From assembly GCA_024364735.1 (NCBI GenBank), contig JAGFNQ010007711.1, positions 50,586-114,585 of the forward strand: a DNA stretch of 64,000 nt. The letters are read 5' to 3'. A program made the position numbers and the translations under genes. The DNA comes from Boesenbergia rotunda (taxonomy: Eukaryota; Streptophyta; Magnoliopsida; Zingiberales; Zingiberaceae). This document shows, one piece after another, positions 23,701-36,580 of this stretch. Every line of letters starts with the position of its first letter. Positions within the stretch are counted from its first letter, which is position 1. The notes below the pieces were generated by a model that had not been told where the DNA came from, did not search any database, and saw only the letters and a program-made list of their open reading frames with translations.

Positions 23701-25690
23701 ATTTCATGTAAAGAGGACCAATATAAACTGTAATTTTTTCATGTCGTGACATTCCCTGTGATACATACCATTGAATTTAGGACATGGTAAAACAGGAGCA
23801 CAGTTTTTCACATTAAGTCATTTTTAAATGAACCAAAATGAAGCCTTTAAGCATTAGTTCAATCAAAACTCATGTAGAGATCCACCACAAACAAGGATGT
23901 AAATAAAAATGAATATTGTGTTGCTTTATATATGAAGGAACAGTAGATTATTGTTGTTTCATTGTATTCTCAATTGACTTTTTGTTCTTGTTCTGTGAAT
24001 GAAAGTTGAACGCTAGTTGCATTTAGAACGCAATCTCTAGATATCAGTAGATGCAAACTTTTCACCAAAGTGAACCAGAAGTATGCAAGAAATTATATGC
24101 TTCATAGAATCTGTTGCAAATCCTCTTTATGCGAGGAGGTGAACATGATAATCTGTCCCCTCATAAACAATATCAAAAACTACATCATGAAAGCATGAAT
24201 ATTAACATCAGAGAACTTTATCAAGCAGAAATTCTCAATTAGTTAAGAAACAACATTTGTTTAACTTGAAAAAGGAAATGACACTTCTTAACTACTAAAA
24301 TACACTCAATCTGTAATCAAAACAATGTAGCTTCAAGTACTTCACCAATATTGCATAATTTAAAGCTCTTTTAGCACACCAAAAATGACATTACTTTGGC
24401 CAATTAACCATGATATTAAATACCTACTAGATTGAGTTAACTTTAATTTTAAAAAAAACCATGATATTAAATACCAGATTACCAAATAAAGAATAATATG
24501 TGTGTGTGTGTGTGTGTGCGGGAAATGTGTGTAATATCAACAAAATAACATTATCTTGTAACTGGAACATTGAATATGCATCATCAAAAATGATTATAAA
24601 TTTTACTCCATTGGCTTACAATTTCAAGCATCTTGAATGTTTGCAGTTGCAGTTCTTCTTTCTGGGAGTGCCTTCTTTGGTTTCATATCCTGGTCGTGAT
24701 CGTTTCTTTGGGGATTCTGGCCTGATGAAGAGAAAGAGGATGACCAATAACTTAACATCAAATGTAAGTACCAATTGACTACAATATTTGTACGGAGTTT
24801 CAAAAATCTTCAGAGATTACCATACTTATTTGATTGTATTTGCACATTTCCTCAGTAATGACATACAAAGTCAAAGATTTAACTTAACCTATCAAGTACA
24901 AAATAGAGGCTTAACTGGAGAAAATAACCATGCTATCCATTTTTCTTAGTTGCTTAAAAACTTAGAGTTTACAACAAAATATACAGATTTTTTGTTGCTG
25001 CATCAAGCTTCAAAATAAAAACTTTGAAGAACGCCCATCCTTCAATGCAGTTCTAACATTTATTTTTTCAAAACTTTCAAGGAAGTTTTTTTATATTCTC
25101 AAATCGAATAACATTTCATTTTTGACAATTGTTGAAGAAAGAAGATATTCTCAAAAAAAGGAAGGACTCCCTGGCCTACTCAAAAATTGAAACTTGATTC
25201 AAAATGGAAATTTGGGAATCACAATGTGAGAGAAATCATAAATTGTAAAAGGAGAAACATTCCTGAAATTAGAAGTGCACATCGTAAAACCTCCAGTACA
25301 GGTCCCCAGTAGGAAATCCACAAAGAAGTGGGATCATCACAAGAAACCTAGCCTACAGGCGGGAAAGAAGCGATGGAACTACGAACGATCAAGCAACAAC
25401 TAAAACTTAATCCCATATAGACGAACTTACACGGGCAAAGGAACCGAGGGGCGGGAGGCCGGAAGCGGAGACAGCGTCGGCATGGGAACTGGCAGCGATT
25501 GCTGCTGCGGCTGAGGCGGCGGCGGCTGTTGGGGCGGTTGCTGTGGTGGCTGCTCAGGAGGCACCGAAGCGTTTGTAGGAGCAATAGAACTCGGATATTC
25601 GGAGGTGGTAAAATCCAGCTGACGGACGGGCTTTTTCGGAGGGAAATCCGACGAGGCCGATGTGGGAGCAGGTGGATTCCCTGGCTCCAT
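20789..25690 (-). CDS. Tesmin/TSO1-like CXC (CPP/CRC) DNA-binding protein, TCX5/6 type
   Basis: Eight exons (25690-25431, 24721-24620, 23565-23388, 23310-22960, 22574-22471, 22368-22274, 21585-21181, 21003-20789) join in frame to 569 residues. The N-terminus is proline-rich with [12 protein letters not shown]. Two cysteine-rich CXC repeats follow: [19 protein letters not shown] and its continuation (about 108-143), and [20 protein letters not shown] (about 195-225). They are separated by the [10 protein letters not shown] linker; together they form the CRC domain that coordinates zinc and binds CHR-like TTYGAA elements. The C-terminal block [19 protein letters not shown] is typical of plant TCX5/TCX6. 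In Arabidopsis these act in DREAM-type complexes and repress DNA-methylation genes, so a nuclear repressor role is likely. MEPGNPPAP is the first ATG. The first intron of about 700 bp is also GT-AG. Confidence 0.93.
24499..24518. repeat. (TG)n microsatellite
   Basis: About ten TG dinucleotides within intron 2 of the TSO1-like gene. Confidence 0.9.
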
Positions 25691-26450
25691 CGGAGCCCTC
25701 GAATCGGAGTCCAAGGATTTCAACAAGGGACGCCTCCAAGATGCCTCGGAGCGGCCTCAGATCCCCGCGGCAAAACCGAGCCCTCGGTTGCGTCCGGGAA
25801 TCCAATCAATTCGCCTCGGCAGATCGAGAGGCGAGGCGGGGAGATCGAGAGAGAGAAGTGTCCTTCGGAAGTCGGAATCGGAGGGGGACGAAGGCGAACG
25901 GCGGCGGCGCAGGGAAAGCGCGAGGTTTTTTCAGTCGGATGCGGGAAATTTTGGAGTGGAGGAATGGGGAAGGAGGCGAGGCCAAGACGAGGAAGTAAAT
26001 AGCTTTCTCTTCTCTCTCTTCTTTTCTTTTTCTCTCTCTTTCCGCTCCGCTTTGAAATCAAATTCAGATATTTGACGGACAAGATTCGAAGCTCTAAAAT
26101 ATCGAACACTTAATACAAGAGGAAAAGATCTGACGGTTAAAATTCATAGGTCTTGTTAGGAGGCGTCAGTTGCCGTCGGATTCGATTAGATTTAATAACT
26201 CTCCTTGTCTTTGTTAACATAGATATGCATTTAATTGATTTAAAAATAAGACTTAAACAAGATATTGGTCAATTCAAATTAACTGATTGAACACGACCGT
26301 ATCGGTTAATTATAAAATCTATTTTTTTCAAAAAAAAATATCGGTTATTATTAGTTCAGCATTTTAAATTTAGTGTTTAAAATATCAATTTAATCGATTA
26401 AATCGAATTTATTAGAATCGGTCTGAGTTAAAGGGGATGAATAATTTTGA
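25691..26450. other. 5' region of the TSO1-like gene, then AT-rich spacer
   Basis: 25691-26040 is GC-rich and then CT-rich, as expected for a promoter/5' UTR of the minus-strand gene. Long open frames here on the plus strand are a composition effect. 26040-26450 is AT-rich without recognisable content. Confidence 0.4.
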
Positions 26451-26599
26451 TCGCCTTTTTAAACTTAATTTGCAATGAAAAAATTTGAAGCATTGCTAAT
26501 ATTTCGATTTATTTAGTCTTACCTCCTTGAGATAATTAATCCAAAGATTCTCTCGCGATCTCATCCACTATGAAAAATAAGATAAATATTTTCTACATT

Positions 26600-27100
26600 C
26601 CTCTCCTTAGAGTTATCATACTTCCAGCACTAAGATGATAAACTCTATTTTTAACATGTTTTTTTTTATCATGACTCAAAGGAATTGCATTATTAAATGA
26701 TACCTTTTGATTTGAGCTTCCTCCCATATTCTTCCTTGAAGACTTCCTCTTTGGATATTGATTTTAATAATATTCCTTGTGATTTCATAAGAAACACACG
26801 ATGTGCTCTTTCCCGTTTCATATCAAGGTTCTGACATCTTTTGATTTTCTCTCACCTTGGGTGTCATTTAAACCTTCTTCTTCATCAATTTGGGATACTT
26901 GCTCTTATAATGTCATTTCTCCCTACACTCAAAGCACATTATATGATCTTTATTTTTATAAATTGAAATATATCTTCATTATTTGTGCTTTCTTGACTTG
27001 TAGAGGTGAAACACTCCTTGTTTTCATTGGCTCCGAAAGTTGAGACTTCTTCTTGTTCAAGTGTTAATGAGTTCTCCTCCTTAAACTTTGAGGTGGATAT
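26600..27100 (-). mobile_element. Retrotransposon gag fragment with a broken zinc knuckle
   Basis: The minus strand reads into C-F-E-C-R-E-K-stop-H-Y-K-S-K-Y near 26896-26937. This is a CCHC knuckle with a stop in place of glycine and tyrosine in place of the last cysteine. A serine- and glutamate-rich gag-like stretch precedes it (27095-26940). It lies directly beyond the LTR at 27101-28039 in the same orientation, which suggests nested insertions. Confidence 0.55.
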
Positions 27101-28039
27101 TGTTGGTTTGTGTAGGCCAAGCAAGAGGGGGTGAATAACCCTAAAAATAAAAATGAAAACTTCTCTTGATTTTGCTTAGCAAGGACACTACAGATTAATT
27201 AATAAAAAATAACAACATAAAAAGAAGTAAGAGACACAGCGAATTTACTTGGTTTACAACCAGAGAAGTTGTTAATCCAAGGTGGTTGAAGCTCAACTAA
27301 AAAAATCTCCTTCGTTGAAGGTAGAGTAGCCTCTTGTAAACTTTGAAAGCTCAAATAGGAGTATAGAAAATGAATTACAATTGTTTTAAACTCCTAGCTC
27401 TAGAGGGTTATTTATAGCTCATTGGTCAAAGTGATCATTTGCTGACGTGGTGCTTATGGTGCCTCAGTTGAGACCCAGGGCACCTCAGTTGGATAAAATT
27501 TTATTCATGCAGCAATGTCTTTTCAACGACTACTGTTCACTCAAGGTGTCTCAGTTACGATCCAGGGTGTCTCAGCCAAGGCCCATAGTCATAACTGAGA
27601 TGCCTCAATTCCTTTTTACGACAATGGCTTTTTTGGACAACTAAGGCGCCTCAGTCACAACTGAGATGCCTCGGGTCTTCAAGGTCAACTTCTAAGTTAG
27701 CCTTTTTTGATCTCCGCTCGTGATGCTCTAGGTCCAGAGTTGAGCTCGTCCAAACTCAACTCCGACTTTCTTCTCGAGCAGACTTCCTCCCCGGCTTCTC
27801 GCCCCTCGGACGTCACACACGTCCTTCTCGCTCCACCGATATACTCTTCCGCAGCTCATTGTCCCTCGATGCACCGACCTCATCGACTCGCTTCCCGTAC
27901 TATCATTCTCACTCGCTGCATCTTCCACTCGACTTCTTGTGTTCCTAAGTTCCTGCACTCTTAAGTACAAGACATCAAAAATCAACATGACCTAACTTGT
28001 CTCGGTTGATCACATCAAAATCAACCCGATATACTTACA
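27101..28039 (-). mobile_element. Copia LTR, minus orientation
   Basis: On the minus strand it begins TGTAAGTATATC after the purine tract AAAGAGAGAGAAAT and ends ACCAACA, 939 bp in all. Its first third matches the plus-strand LTR at 8284-9209 at roughly three bases in four. A cluster of decayed GGYGCC/GGCRCC repeats (27430-27670) lies upstream of a TATA-like GCTATAAATAACC near 27408-27420. Its end reads GGTTATTCACCCCCTCTTGC, the common end of this group. Confidence 0.7.
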
Positions 28040-29550
28040 ATTTCTCTCTCTTTGATATGCATCAATCTAAGTTAAGTTAGGTTTAACAAGCAAAAAAAAA
28101 ACTTATTACAATTAAAACTTAAATTTTACAATTAAGCACAAGAATAAATATGCAAGTTAAAAATCTCCCACTTAACCCCTATAACTTCTCCCCCTTTCAT
28201 CATATCAAAAAATAGGGTTAATGAGAAAAAAAACTTAAAAAATTTCCAAGGGGAGTACAACATTAATCTAAGATTATGTAATATTTTGAAATTATTTTGC
28301 ATTTTAAATAATTTCTAAGATTTAAACTTCAGATTTAAAAAAATAATATTAAAAATTTTATATTTATTAAAAAATATCGAAATTTTTTGTCAATTTTGAA
28401 AATTATTTATCTAAGAAAATTTTCACGTGAAAAATATTTTTATTTTTCTCAAAATAATTATTTTTAACAGAAAGAATTATTTTTGAAAATAAATTCTTAA
28501 AAATAGAGATCCTCAACAAATAATTTGCTAATTTTTCTAACTTTGTGAAATCTAACGGATATTCATCGAAAAATTAGATTCGTCAAAGATCTATCTCCGA
28601 AAAATTTTAATTTTAAAAATTTATTTTTAAAAGAAAATCTATAGAAAATTATTTATCAATCAAAATTTTTTTAAATTTTTATCAAGGTGTTAAAATAATC
28701 AATCTGACAATGTACAAAATTTTATGAGAAAATAAATTTTATTTGCATGATATAAATTATATTCTTTATAGAAGTAGAAAATTTTTGAAATTAAATCCAA
28801 AAACACTTGATTTCAAAAAGTTTGATAATTTTACTTAACAGTCAAAATACAATGAAATTTTTTGAAAAATATAATTTTTCAAATTTAATCTCTGAAATAT
28901 TTTTTAAATTTAAAATTAAAATTTTAATTTTCAATCAAAAATTCCTCAAAATTTTGTTTAATAGTCAAAAAAAAATTTGAAAAATTTTGCCAATAGATAA
29001 CATTTGTGTCTATCACAGAAAACTTTAAAACAAAATAAATTCATCAAAAATGCTTTCAAAAGATGATTTTCAAGTACATAAAAACTTCTAGCAATTAAAT
29101 AAAAAAAGGTTAAATTCTAGCATGCGAATAAATTTAATTGGCTAAATAATGTTTTGGAACCCAATATAAATTATTTTCTATTGGATTAATTAAATATTTT
29201 CATGAAATATGATTTCTAGCAATTTTGTAATTTAACCCTTATAATTTCTCAAATACTATTTAGTCATTCATAATATCTAATTCTTTTTTAGAAAAAAATG
29301 AATTTGTATTGGTAGAGAATCGTTATATCTCTAATTTTTAGATTTACACTTATTCTTTTATATTTTTATTTTCATTTTTGATGATCTTCTAATAAGCATA
29401 CATATTCTTTCCTTGATTTTATATATTTGGTCTTTGTTTTCCATAAGGATTTATGTAACATTTTAATACTCATATATTTGGTCAGAGAATAAGAGTCATG
29501 CCTCGCTTATCATTTTGGACTTATATGTGGATGCTCCCCCTTAATCGTTG
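28040..29550 (-). mobile_element. AT-rich internal remnant of a copia element
   Basis: Extremely AT-rich and non-coding. Its position between a gag fragment and the polypurine tract, and its style, match the plus-strand stretch 7700-8283. No pol domain was recognised. Confidence 0.5.
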
Positions 29551-29559
29551 CTCGCTTCC

Positions 29560-30480
29560 GAAGAGACTTCGTCCTCTTTTTCTTCTTGATTGACCATTAG
29601 TACTAGTCCAACGTATTGTTCCATCTCGAACTTAGATGGCGATGTTTCGTCCCATATGGCTCTAAGGTTCTTGTGCTTAGACCATTTTTCTTTTTCTTTT
29701 TCTTTTTCTTTTTCTTTGTTACGTTCTTTAATCTGGGACAGTTGTCCTTGATATGCCCTTTTTTATTGCAGTTGCAACACTAAACTTTTTTTTTCTCTGA
29801 AGTAGCTTTGTTACCTATTTTTTTAATCAAAGTTATTAAATTTAAAGAACTTTGAAAACTTCCTTACCATATAAGTTTCTTCATCTTCGTCAAGCGATGA
29901 TTCTGACTCCACCTTGATCTTCTTGGCTAGCAATGCTAATTTCTGATTTGGCTCCCTTTCCTTTCTTGAGTATGCACATCTAGACTTGTGTAATTCTAAA
30001 GTTAAGAACAAATCTTCTGAAGTACTTACTTCCAAGTATTTTGAGATATAGTAGGCATCTACTATTGATGTTCACTCTTGAGTTCTTAGAAAGGCATTGA
30101 GTACATATCAGATTGAGTGCCAATCGTTACCATTTCTCCGAGGTTGGTGAGTTTGGTGATCAGCACCTTAATCTTTGCATGTAGTTGAGCTATCGTCTCT
30201 ACTTTATCCATCCGGAGGTTCATTAGATGATTTCGGAGGATGTCCCGTCTTGCTAGTTTGGTCTCCGTTGTTCCTTAATGAAGCTCCGGGAATTTCGCCT
30301 AGAGTTCTTTGGCTAAGTCATAGGTGTCAATCTGGTTGACTTCTTGGAGCAGTAATACGCTCAACAGATGGAACCCTACTTTGCCGTTAGCCACAAAGTC
30401 TGCCTATGTCCATTTTGCTCCATTGTTGTTCTTCCTTTTTTCTTCTCCGTGATGATCTCTGGGTGCTACAAAGTCATATT
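29560..30480 (-). mobile_element. Copia (SIRE-like) gag fragment
   Basis: The minus strand encodes gag-like pieces in order. First come DTYDLAKELW and TKLARRDILRNHLMNLRM, then AQLHAKIKVLITKLTNLGEM. A charged linker is open from 30035 to 29823. Last is an intact CCHC zinc knuckle (C-C-N-C-N-K-K-G-H-I-K-D-N-C) at 29779-29738. Stops and frame shifts break the reading frame. A lysine run from a (TTTTTC)n tract (29684-29717) follows the knuckle. Confidence 0.75.
29684..29717. repeat. (TTTTTC)n microsatellite
   Basis: About five to six units of TTTTTC inside the gag remnant. Confidence 0.85.
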
Positions 30481-30589
30481 TGATTGTAAGAAGAATGTCA
30501 AAGTCAGAAATACACCAGCACTTCACTTTAGAATCTCCAAAAACTAGCGCCTTCAAACCCCTTTGAAATCACCCTTTAAAGGCTACTGC

Positions 30590-31560
30590 CCAAGCTGATT
30601 TCTATCTATCAATTGACTAATTTTACTTATCAGTTGACTGATCTAATGAATTTGCAAAACGACTCTTTTAACCGTTGTTGACTGATTTCCAAATCAATTA
30701 ACTAATTTCCAAATCTGTTGAACTGATTTGCTTCTGTTTGCTTTTGGATCATCGATTCGACTAGTTTCCAAATCGATTCGACCGATTTCCATATCAGTCG
30801 ACTGATTTCCTAAATCAGTTGAATTGATTTTCTTTTGCTTGTTTCTGAATCAAATCGATTCAATTGATTTTCTCAGTCAGTTGAATCGATTTGCTTCTGG
30901 ATCATTCCTATCCTTGCATCTCCAACAATTGATTCGGGCTTCCACCTCTCGCCAAGAATATGATCATCGACCTGCTTGGATTTTTTTTGCCTTGCATCCA
31001 GCCTTACAACCTTCAAGGACTTTCTTTCTCATGTCGTGTCCAGTCCTCTATGGCCCACTTGAACTTTCCTTCTTGTGTCAAGTGTCCAGTCCTCCATGAC
31101 CCACTTGTACTTCCCTCTTGTCAACTCTCCGTTGGACTTCCAATCATCAAATGTCTAGTCAACGTGGACCCACTTGGACTTTCCTTTTGCTAACTTTTTT
31201 TTAGACTTCCGATCACCAAGTGTCCAGTCAACCTTGACCCATTTGAACTTTTTTTTGCTAGCTTTCCGTTGGACTTCTGATAACTAAGTGTTCGATTCTC
31301 TGTGATCCAGTTGGATTTTTTTTTATCAACTTCTTGTTGGACTTCCCTTATTTGCTTAATCTCTAATTAGGACTTTCCATTATCTAACATCCAGTTAAGG
31401 ACTTTCCTTTACCGAACCTCCAGTTAAGACTTTTCCTTATCTCACCTCCGATTAAGACTTCTCAAGTCAAGTATTCGATCCTTTCTTGATGTACTTAACT
31501 TTTCTCTCGTACATTATCAGATATCAAAACTTAATCGACCTTGATCCAAGGTCGATTACA
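30590..31560 (-). mobile_element. LTR-like block with palindrome cluster and minisatellite
   Basis: Region 30600-30890 is dense in GTCGAC- and ATCGAT-type palindromes and their one-base variants. Region 31000-31460 contains about five imperfect repeats of roughly 80-90 bp carrying CACTTGGACTTTCC and CAAGTGTCCAGTC. The LTR at 51872-53351 has the same two parts in the same order. This block is therefore probably the LTR of another copia copy in minus orientation. Exact ends were not found. Confidence 0.45.
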
Positions 31561-31884
31561 CTAATCATATGTAGGCACGAATAAGAAAACGTTATGTATC
31601 TTTTATTTCATGCATTAATTTTTGATAATTGTAGTTGAATATTTTTTGAAGTTTTGTATAAACCATTAATGGGACCAATCATCTAAATCTATACATTAAT
31701 GGCCTGTTTTAAAGGAGTCCGAAATCGTATTTGAAACTTATATTACAACCTCATACAGCATAAATGCGGGAAATGGCTGACATCGCAATAATCTACAATG
31801 AATTCTCCTCTCTTGATTCTGTCGTCATTTAAATTTATTTGATTCACTTACGTCGTTCCTTTGGCCTGATGTTTCACCCCCAGG

Positions 31885-34800
31885 TTAGAAATCATCCTCT
31901 GGCATTTCTATTAGCAAGGAATACTTGACTTTAAGAAAGATCTTCCCACCCTCCACGCATAACTTAGCACCAGTAACCACCCAGTAGCCTGGTAGATCAT
32001 CTGGGCCTCTCGACATCTCGGTGGTGTCCACAAACCGTGCCATCCTTGGTTTTCTGATCGGCACCGGTGGACCTTTCGGATAGATTGCAGAGTTCACTTC
32101 CACCTTGCTCTTTGGCTCCGGTATCAGGCCTGTGCTGAAGCGCGAGCTGATCAAGGCTGAGATGGAACCTGACTTTTGAGAGATGTTGGTCGGTCCTCCA
32201 TCCCACGCTGACCGCCGGATTTTCATTGAAGGGGCGTTGGAGTATGCGAGCCGGAGAAACAACACCTTCTTCATGCCAAACTCTTTTACTTCCAACCATG
32301 CCTTGGTCACTATGTAGGCCGAATCGTCGAAGGAGCCCTCGTATTGCACTGGAGCTGTGCAGACTTGCGAGAGCAGTGCCCACTTGACAGGTTCGTAGTA
32401 GGCACGTTCATCCAACGACAAGTCATTTCCAGCACAAGCAGCGGTATCAGAGAGATGAAATGAGTTAGGTTGTGAAGAGAGGTGTTGAAGATGAATTGCT
32501 AAGCGATCGTTCCTCTTGCCTTCCAAGTAAAGTCGAAGACCCGTCACAGGAAGTTTCTGGGAATGAACCTGTAAAAATAGCACAGAGGTAGTTGCAAGTG
32601 ACGAAGATTGGTATGTAATGAAACAGAAAGAAAGCAGACGAACTACATCAAAGTTGCCATGGTGATATGATGATTCTGGGTGAATGATCTATCATATTTG
32701 TAATAATATCAATCAATGAAAGAAGAAAACATATCCCAAACACTTCATGATTTGCATTCACAATATTCAATTTCCTGAATCCTATAATTTGCTTGCATAG
32801 GTTACTCATTGGGAATAAAAAGATTGGTTATAAAACAACTGTTGGTTACCTGAATATTGTTGACATAAAGTCGTGGACCCATCAGTGTAAACTGGAGTGA
32901 TTGTAAATGTTTTTTTTGTTGAGGACCAAGAGGTAGTTCACCAAATGCTGGAGCCCACTGACGAGGTATTTGGAACTCAAGAAAATGACGCAATTCTTCA
33001 ATCGGTGGCTTATCTAAGTCATCAGTAAGAACAGTCAGCAACTTCACTAATTCACAAGCAACATTAGGAATATCGTATGCATAGACTAAGTAGATGACAG
33101 ATAGTCCAAGTGAGTAGGCAAAATTTTCTAGTTTCAGAACAATTATGGCCAACAAATTAAATGATATTAGAGAATGTAAGATTAGATCTTCATGAGATGG
33201 AACCACAAGATACATGGAGGCACCCAGGGGAACATTTATCTAAAGCAAACTTTGAGAAGAATTGCTGACTATTGTCAATCTTATCTACTTGTCTTCTAAA
33301 ATATAGGAAGATGTTTGATAATTGGTTGAGACTATTGAATGATTCGTATCCTGCAAAGAGTATCAAAGTGCAATCTTTCAACTATCTTAGCTAATCATTT
33401 AATATTATCTAACGAAGTGCATAGGGAAAATCTGACCTTCAGTGAAGGATTCTTCCATATTAACTGAAATGTTTAAATTAATGAATTCTCTAACTCCTTT
33501 GTTTCTCTTGAGGAGAAGAGCAGTAGGAAGCATAGGAGGAGATTGTAGCGGGGCAGAGATTACTTACATCTACAATAAAGATTCACTGCATGACTTAAGA
33601 ATCCACTTCCTTTAACACCATTTAGCAGGGAAATTATAGGCACCAAATGCATTGACACCAAACTCGGGGCTTGTGGTATAGTTACAAGCCATTGATCATG
33701 GCGTTGCCCTTTGTCAAATCCTCCTATTCGCACAAAATGACTTGCAATATCCTACAAAAATAAACATGGAGAACTGTCATACATAAAAAGTTCATATATA
33801 GTAACACCTTACAAGAAATAATGAAACTTACACCATTCTTTGTCTGTAATACAGTAGTTGATCGAGAAGACACTGACATCAAAAATGGGTGTGTATATCT
33901 TGGTTCTCAAAATTCGTGACCTAAAAGGCCCATGGTTCAGTGAAAAACTTGAGATATTATCAATACGAATTAAACAAAATAAACAGTATCCTGATACAGA
34001 ATAAAGATGATAAAATTTCTGCTGGTGGTCATGTGTTAACATCACAACAGAAAAATTGTAAGAACAATTCAAGCAATCCATACTAGCATCACTTCCAAGA
34101 GTTCATCAGTTACCATTATGATATGTCAATGTTATATAGAATTTTCTTGAAATCTACATGTTTGTTAAAACGAGTGAATCTAAGACAGTAATATGAATCT
34201 AGACAAGGAGGTGGATTGCAATCAAAACAGGTGACAGCAAATGATTAATAGAAATATATCAATAAATATGCTATCCTCCTATTGTGCCTTTAGGGAACAA
34301 AATCAATTTTTTTTTTTTAAACACATGTGGTGGTGGCTCAAATGTCCCTTGCAAGGATAGAATATTAGAACCAAATGCAGATTGTAGATGGTGATCTTGC
34401 AAAACAACCTCTATATTGTCCAGTAGCTAGGAGGGTGAGATTTGAGGCACAGCCATGGTAAACTTAATTTATCTCTTATTCTTGTTACTATCTAAATTAT
34501 CAGAAGAAAAATGGTGTGCCAGAGTTATGAAGCTAATCAGTTATGATTACTAACAAACCAAAACCTCAAGTAGTGATTAACACAGGAAATTGAACAATTC
34601 TAGAATTGCATAAAATTTCCTGCTAATATCCAGCCAAAATAAGGCAGAAAAATTCAGGCCACCTTTGGCTACAGGATTCTTGTGTATGTTGCATGACAAG
34701 GGACATTTGCATAAGTACACTTTGTCGCATATAAATGTACAGTTTGCTAAATTGCTACCGTTCTGTAAACTTTTCTACTTTGAATGCAATATGAAATCAG

Positions 34801-36452
34801 TTATCTTTCTCATACTACCTTCATCTTTCTAGAACATTCATCATTAGCCAATATATTATCTCCTTTTGTAGTTTCTGAAAATCTCCCGTCGACTAATTTT
34901 TTTAGCAAACTTTGCACCTCACTTTCCTGAAGAAGAGAATGCTTCTGTTGCTTAAGGTAGACCACATCTTTACCGCCCATTGCTAAACCAACAATTATGT
35001 GCGTGCCATATTTTTGGATAAACCTACAGGACAAAAATAACTTTTACGTTTCAAGAAATGATACAGAGGCTGAAGCCAGAACATCATTCTTTGACCTTGC
35101 TGCAATTGCTAGTGAAACATTAGGAAATGAAAAACAAAATCAATATGGCTGGATCTTAGGGTTGCCAGAAGTTGATCACCCTCAAGTAAAATTATATAAG
35201 AACAAAAGGTTTTATGTATAGGAATGATGAGACCATAAAAAGAAATTCACGGCAAGGAGGGAAGTTTTGTAAAAGATATCATGAAATATAGGAATTGAAG
35301 AGAACCAAACAAAGAAACAAAAAAAGGCATCCGTGAACCCAAGTAATCAGAGTGAAGATTCATTTTGTTTTTTCTTATTTTTCTTATGAAAAAATATTCA
35401 GGTTATAGATCACTAAAGGACGATGCAATTTGCTCAGATCAATATGCAGAAATTGTTTGACAAAATGTTTTGCTAGTGATTCTACTTTCTAAATTTTCTT
35501 TGTGTTGGCTTCATGTATAACTGAGATTGTTAATAAAACATAAAGCATTTTCTTCACATCAAGCATGTGGTGGAGTATTCTCTATCCATGTATTTCACTA
35601 CAATTGAGGTCCCTATAAAGTGGTTTACTTGTTTTTCACAAATGAAAACTCGGACAGTTCTCCTGGAAAGTTTAGCCACAGAGAATTGATGGAAAAAAAC
35701 AACAATAGCAACAATAACAACCAAGACTTGTGAGAAGATATATTAGGAATTTAGTTTTACCATCAGAAGCGAACTTACTCTGCAAGTGCAGCAGGATCCC
35801 ATGAGGGAGGGACTTCCTGCTTAATACTGTCTAGCAAGACGATATGCGAGCTCACAAGCTGGACGCGGTATAGTAATATGTACCAGCCGTCGAAGGCAAG
35901 AGTTTTGGTAGCTGACGCGTCCTTCTGCCAGCATCCTCCGAAATCAAACATGGCGTTGAACAAACCAGAGGGAGTTTTTCCCGGTGTAGAGAGATTCTGA
36001 TTGAATTGCTCTGCCATCTGATCACAATTCAAAAATCAGTGGTAAGACCACAACAATCGGATTTTTTTTTTTAATCTAACTAGGCATGCCAAGGAAGGAA
36101 CAAACACAAATTTTGGCGATAGTCACACAATCAGAAATACCGAAAGAGAAGTACCAAAACGTTTTGAAATGAGAACCTGGTTAAACGAGAGGACATCGCT
36201 CCGGTACCTCGTCCTCTCCCCTCTATCGCACTTGATGGCCTTGGGGACATTGGGTACGACGACACCTCCCGGCATAACGAGATCTTGGACGAGAGTTTGG
36301 TCCAGCTCGATCAGGCGAGAGCCATCCGGTCCTGGCTTCACGTGGGAAAAGGAGAAGTTGTAGCATAGATCGTACCCACATCCGATCGCCGCGACGGCCT
36401 CCGCCGCCGCCACTGCCGGCGTCAAATTGCTCCGATTTTGAACCGCCATCAT
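31885..36452 (-). CDS. MACPF-domain protein (plant CAD1/NSL1 family)
   Basis: Exons on the minus strand: 36452-36177, 36017-35779, 35023-34819, a fourth near 33920-33832, 33751-33568, 33013-32850 and 32568-31885 (about 600 residues). The perforin signature YGTHIIVGLAMGG lies at residues 177-189. Plant-specific blocks follow: PIISLLNGVKGSGFLSHAVNLY, KPPIEELRHFLEFQ, PRQWAPAF, FTLMGPRLYVN, PVTGLRLYLEGKRNDRLAIH and a C-terminal PGYWVVTGAKL. No signal peptide is seen. Relatives in Arabidopsis (CAD1, NSL1) restrain salicylate-dependent cell death; this role is inferred. The fourth exon is a problem: exon 3 ends in phase 0 and exon 5 begins in phase 0, but the 89-bp candidate exon is not a multiple of three and its frame meets a stop. 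A missed small exon or a frameshift is possible. The start ATG-ATG is clear. Confidence 0.85.
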
Positions 36453-36560
36453 CGTACCTCTCTCCCGCCGCCCTCACTGTGTCTCAGATGCCGGCAACCG
36501 AGGACAGCAAAGTAGTAGTAGAATGAGAATAAGCAGAAAAAGAAGCGACCAGAAAAAGAA

Positions 36561-36580
36561 GTCGTCGTCGTCGTCGTCGT
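36561..36580. repeat. (GTC)n microsatellite in the MACPF 5' leader
   Basis: Six to seven GTC units about 110 bp upstream of the MACPF start codon, on the likely 5' UTR. On the sense strand it reads GAC repeats. Confidence 0.9.

Noticed and set aside
25499..26075. Plus-strand frames of 112-167 codons
   Set aside because: They overlap the first exon and 5' leader of the TSO1-like gene on the other strand and have no domain.
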